From NCBI GenBank assembly GCA_016286835.1, contig JAEEUD010000113.1, positions 1 through 6,349 of the forward strand: a stretch of DNA of 6,349 bases. Reading direction: 5' to 3'. The position numbers and the translations under genes are program-made. Origin of the DNA: Pyramidobacter sp. Lineage in GTDB: Bacteria; Synergistota; Synergistia; Synergistales; Dethiosulfovibrionaceae. This document shows, in pieces, positions 4,391 to 6,349 of the stretch. Every line of letters starts with the position of its first letter. Position 1 is the stretch's first letter. The notes beneath the pieces are model-generated. The model saw nothing but the letters and a program-made list of their open reading frames with translations. It made no database searches and was not told the DNA's origin.

Positions 4391-6349
<1,959 letters not shown>

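Overview
The window covers the 5' part of a bacterial methylmalonyl-CoA mutase operon and, upstream of it, a more AT-rich accessory stretch of small genes and gene remnants. The mutA-mutB pair is very GC-rich and shows the usual division of labour: MutA has lost the cobalamin-binding motif and MutB keeps it. I infer a GC-rich anaerobe that ferments amino acids or organic acids through the succinate/propionate route. Synergistota would fit, but that is only an impression; no rRNA or other taxonomic marker is present.

Layout: (1) 30-518, minus strand: an apparently intact RelB/DinJ-type antitoxin gene, with a good promoter and a palindromic operator candidate. It overlaps by ATGA with the remains of a YoeB/Txe-type toxin gene broken by a stop, an internal deletion with a frame change, and a second stop. 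(2) 519-763: AT-rich DNA with no convincing intact gene, possibly decayed minus-strand coding sequence. (3) 764-1013, plus strand: a compact transcription unit with a TTGACA promoter, a perfect Shine-Dalgarno site, a 31-codon Cys-rich ORF and a strong terminator. (4) 1024-1315, plus strand: a long GC-rich hairpin, a 53-codon gene with a strong ribosome binding site, and a terminator that looks bidirectional. (5) 1369-1912, minus strand: a 165-residue exported, probably lipidated, protein convergent with the 53-codon gene. (6) 1978-2272: divergent regulatory region with a sigma70-type promoter, an operator-like palindrome between its -35 and -10, and a cobalamin riboswitch ending at the mutA ribosome binding site. 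(7) 2273-6349: mutA (704 codons), then after 3 bases mutB, which runs off the right edge after 653 codons.

MutA and MutB would form the AdoCbl-dependent heterodimer that interconverts (R)-methylmalonyl-CoA and succinyl-CoA. The most interesting feature is that a cobalamin-sensing RNA precedes an enzyme that uses cobalamin, rather than the more usual B12 synthesis, transport or B12-independent isozyme genes. A possible Shine-Dalgarno-sequestering helix and a separate operator-like palindrome suggest two layers of control. The second notable story is the antitoxin left beside a decayed toxin gene.
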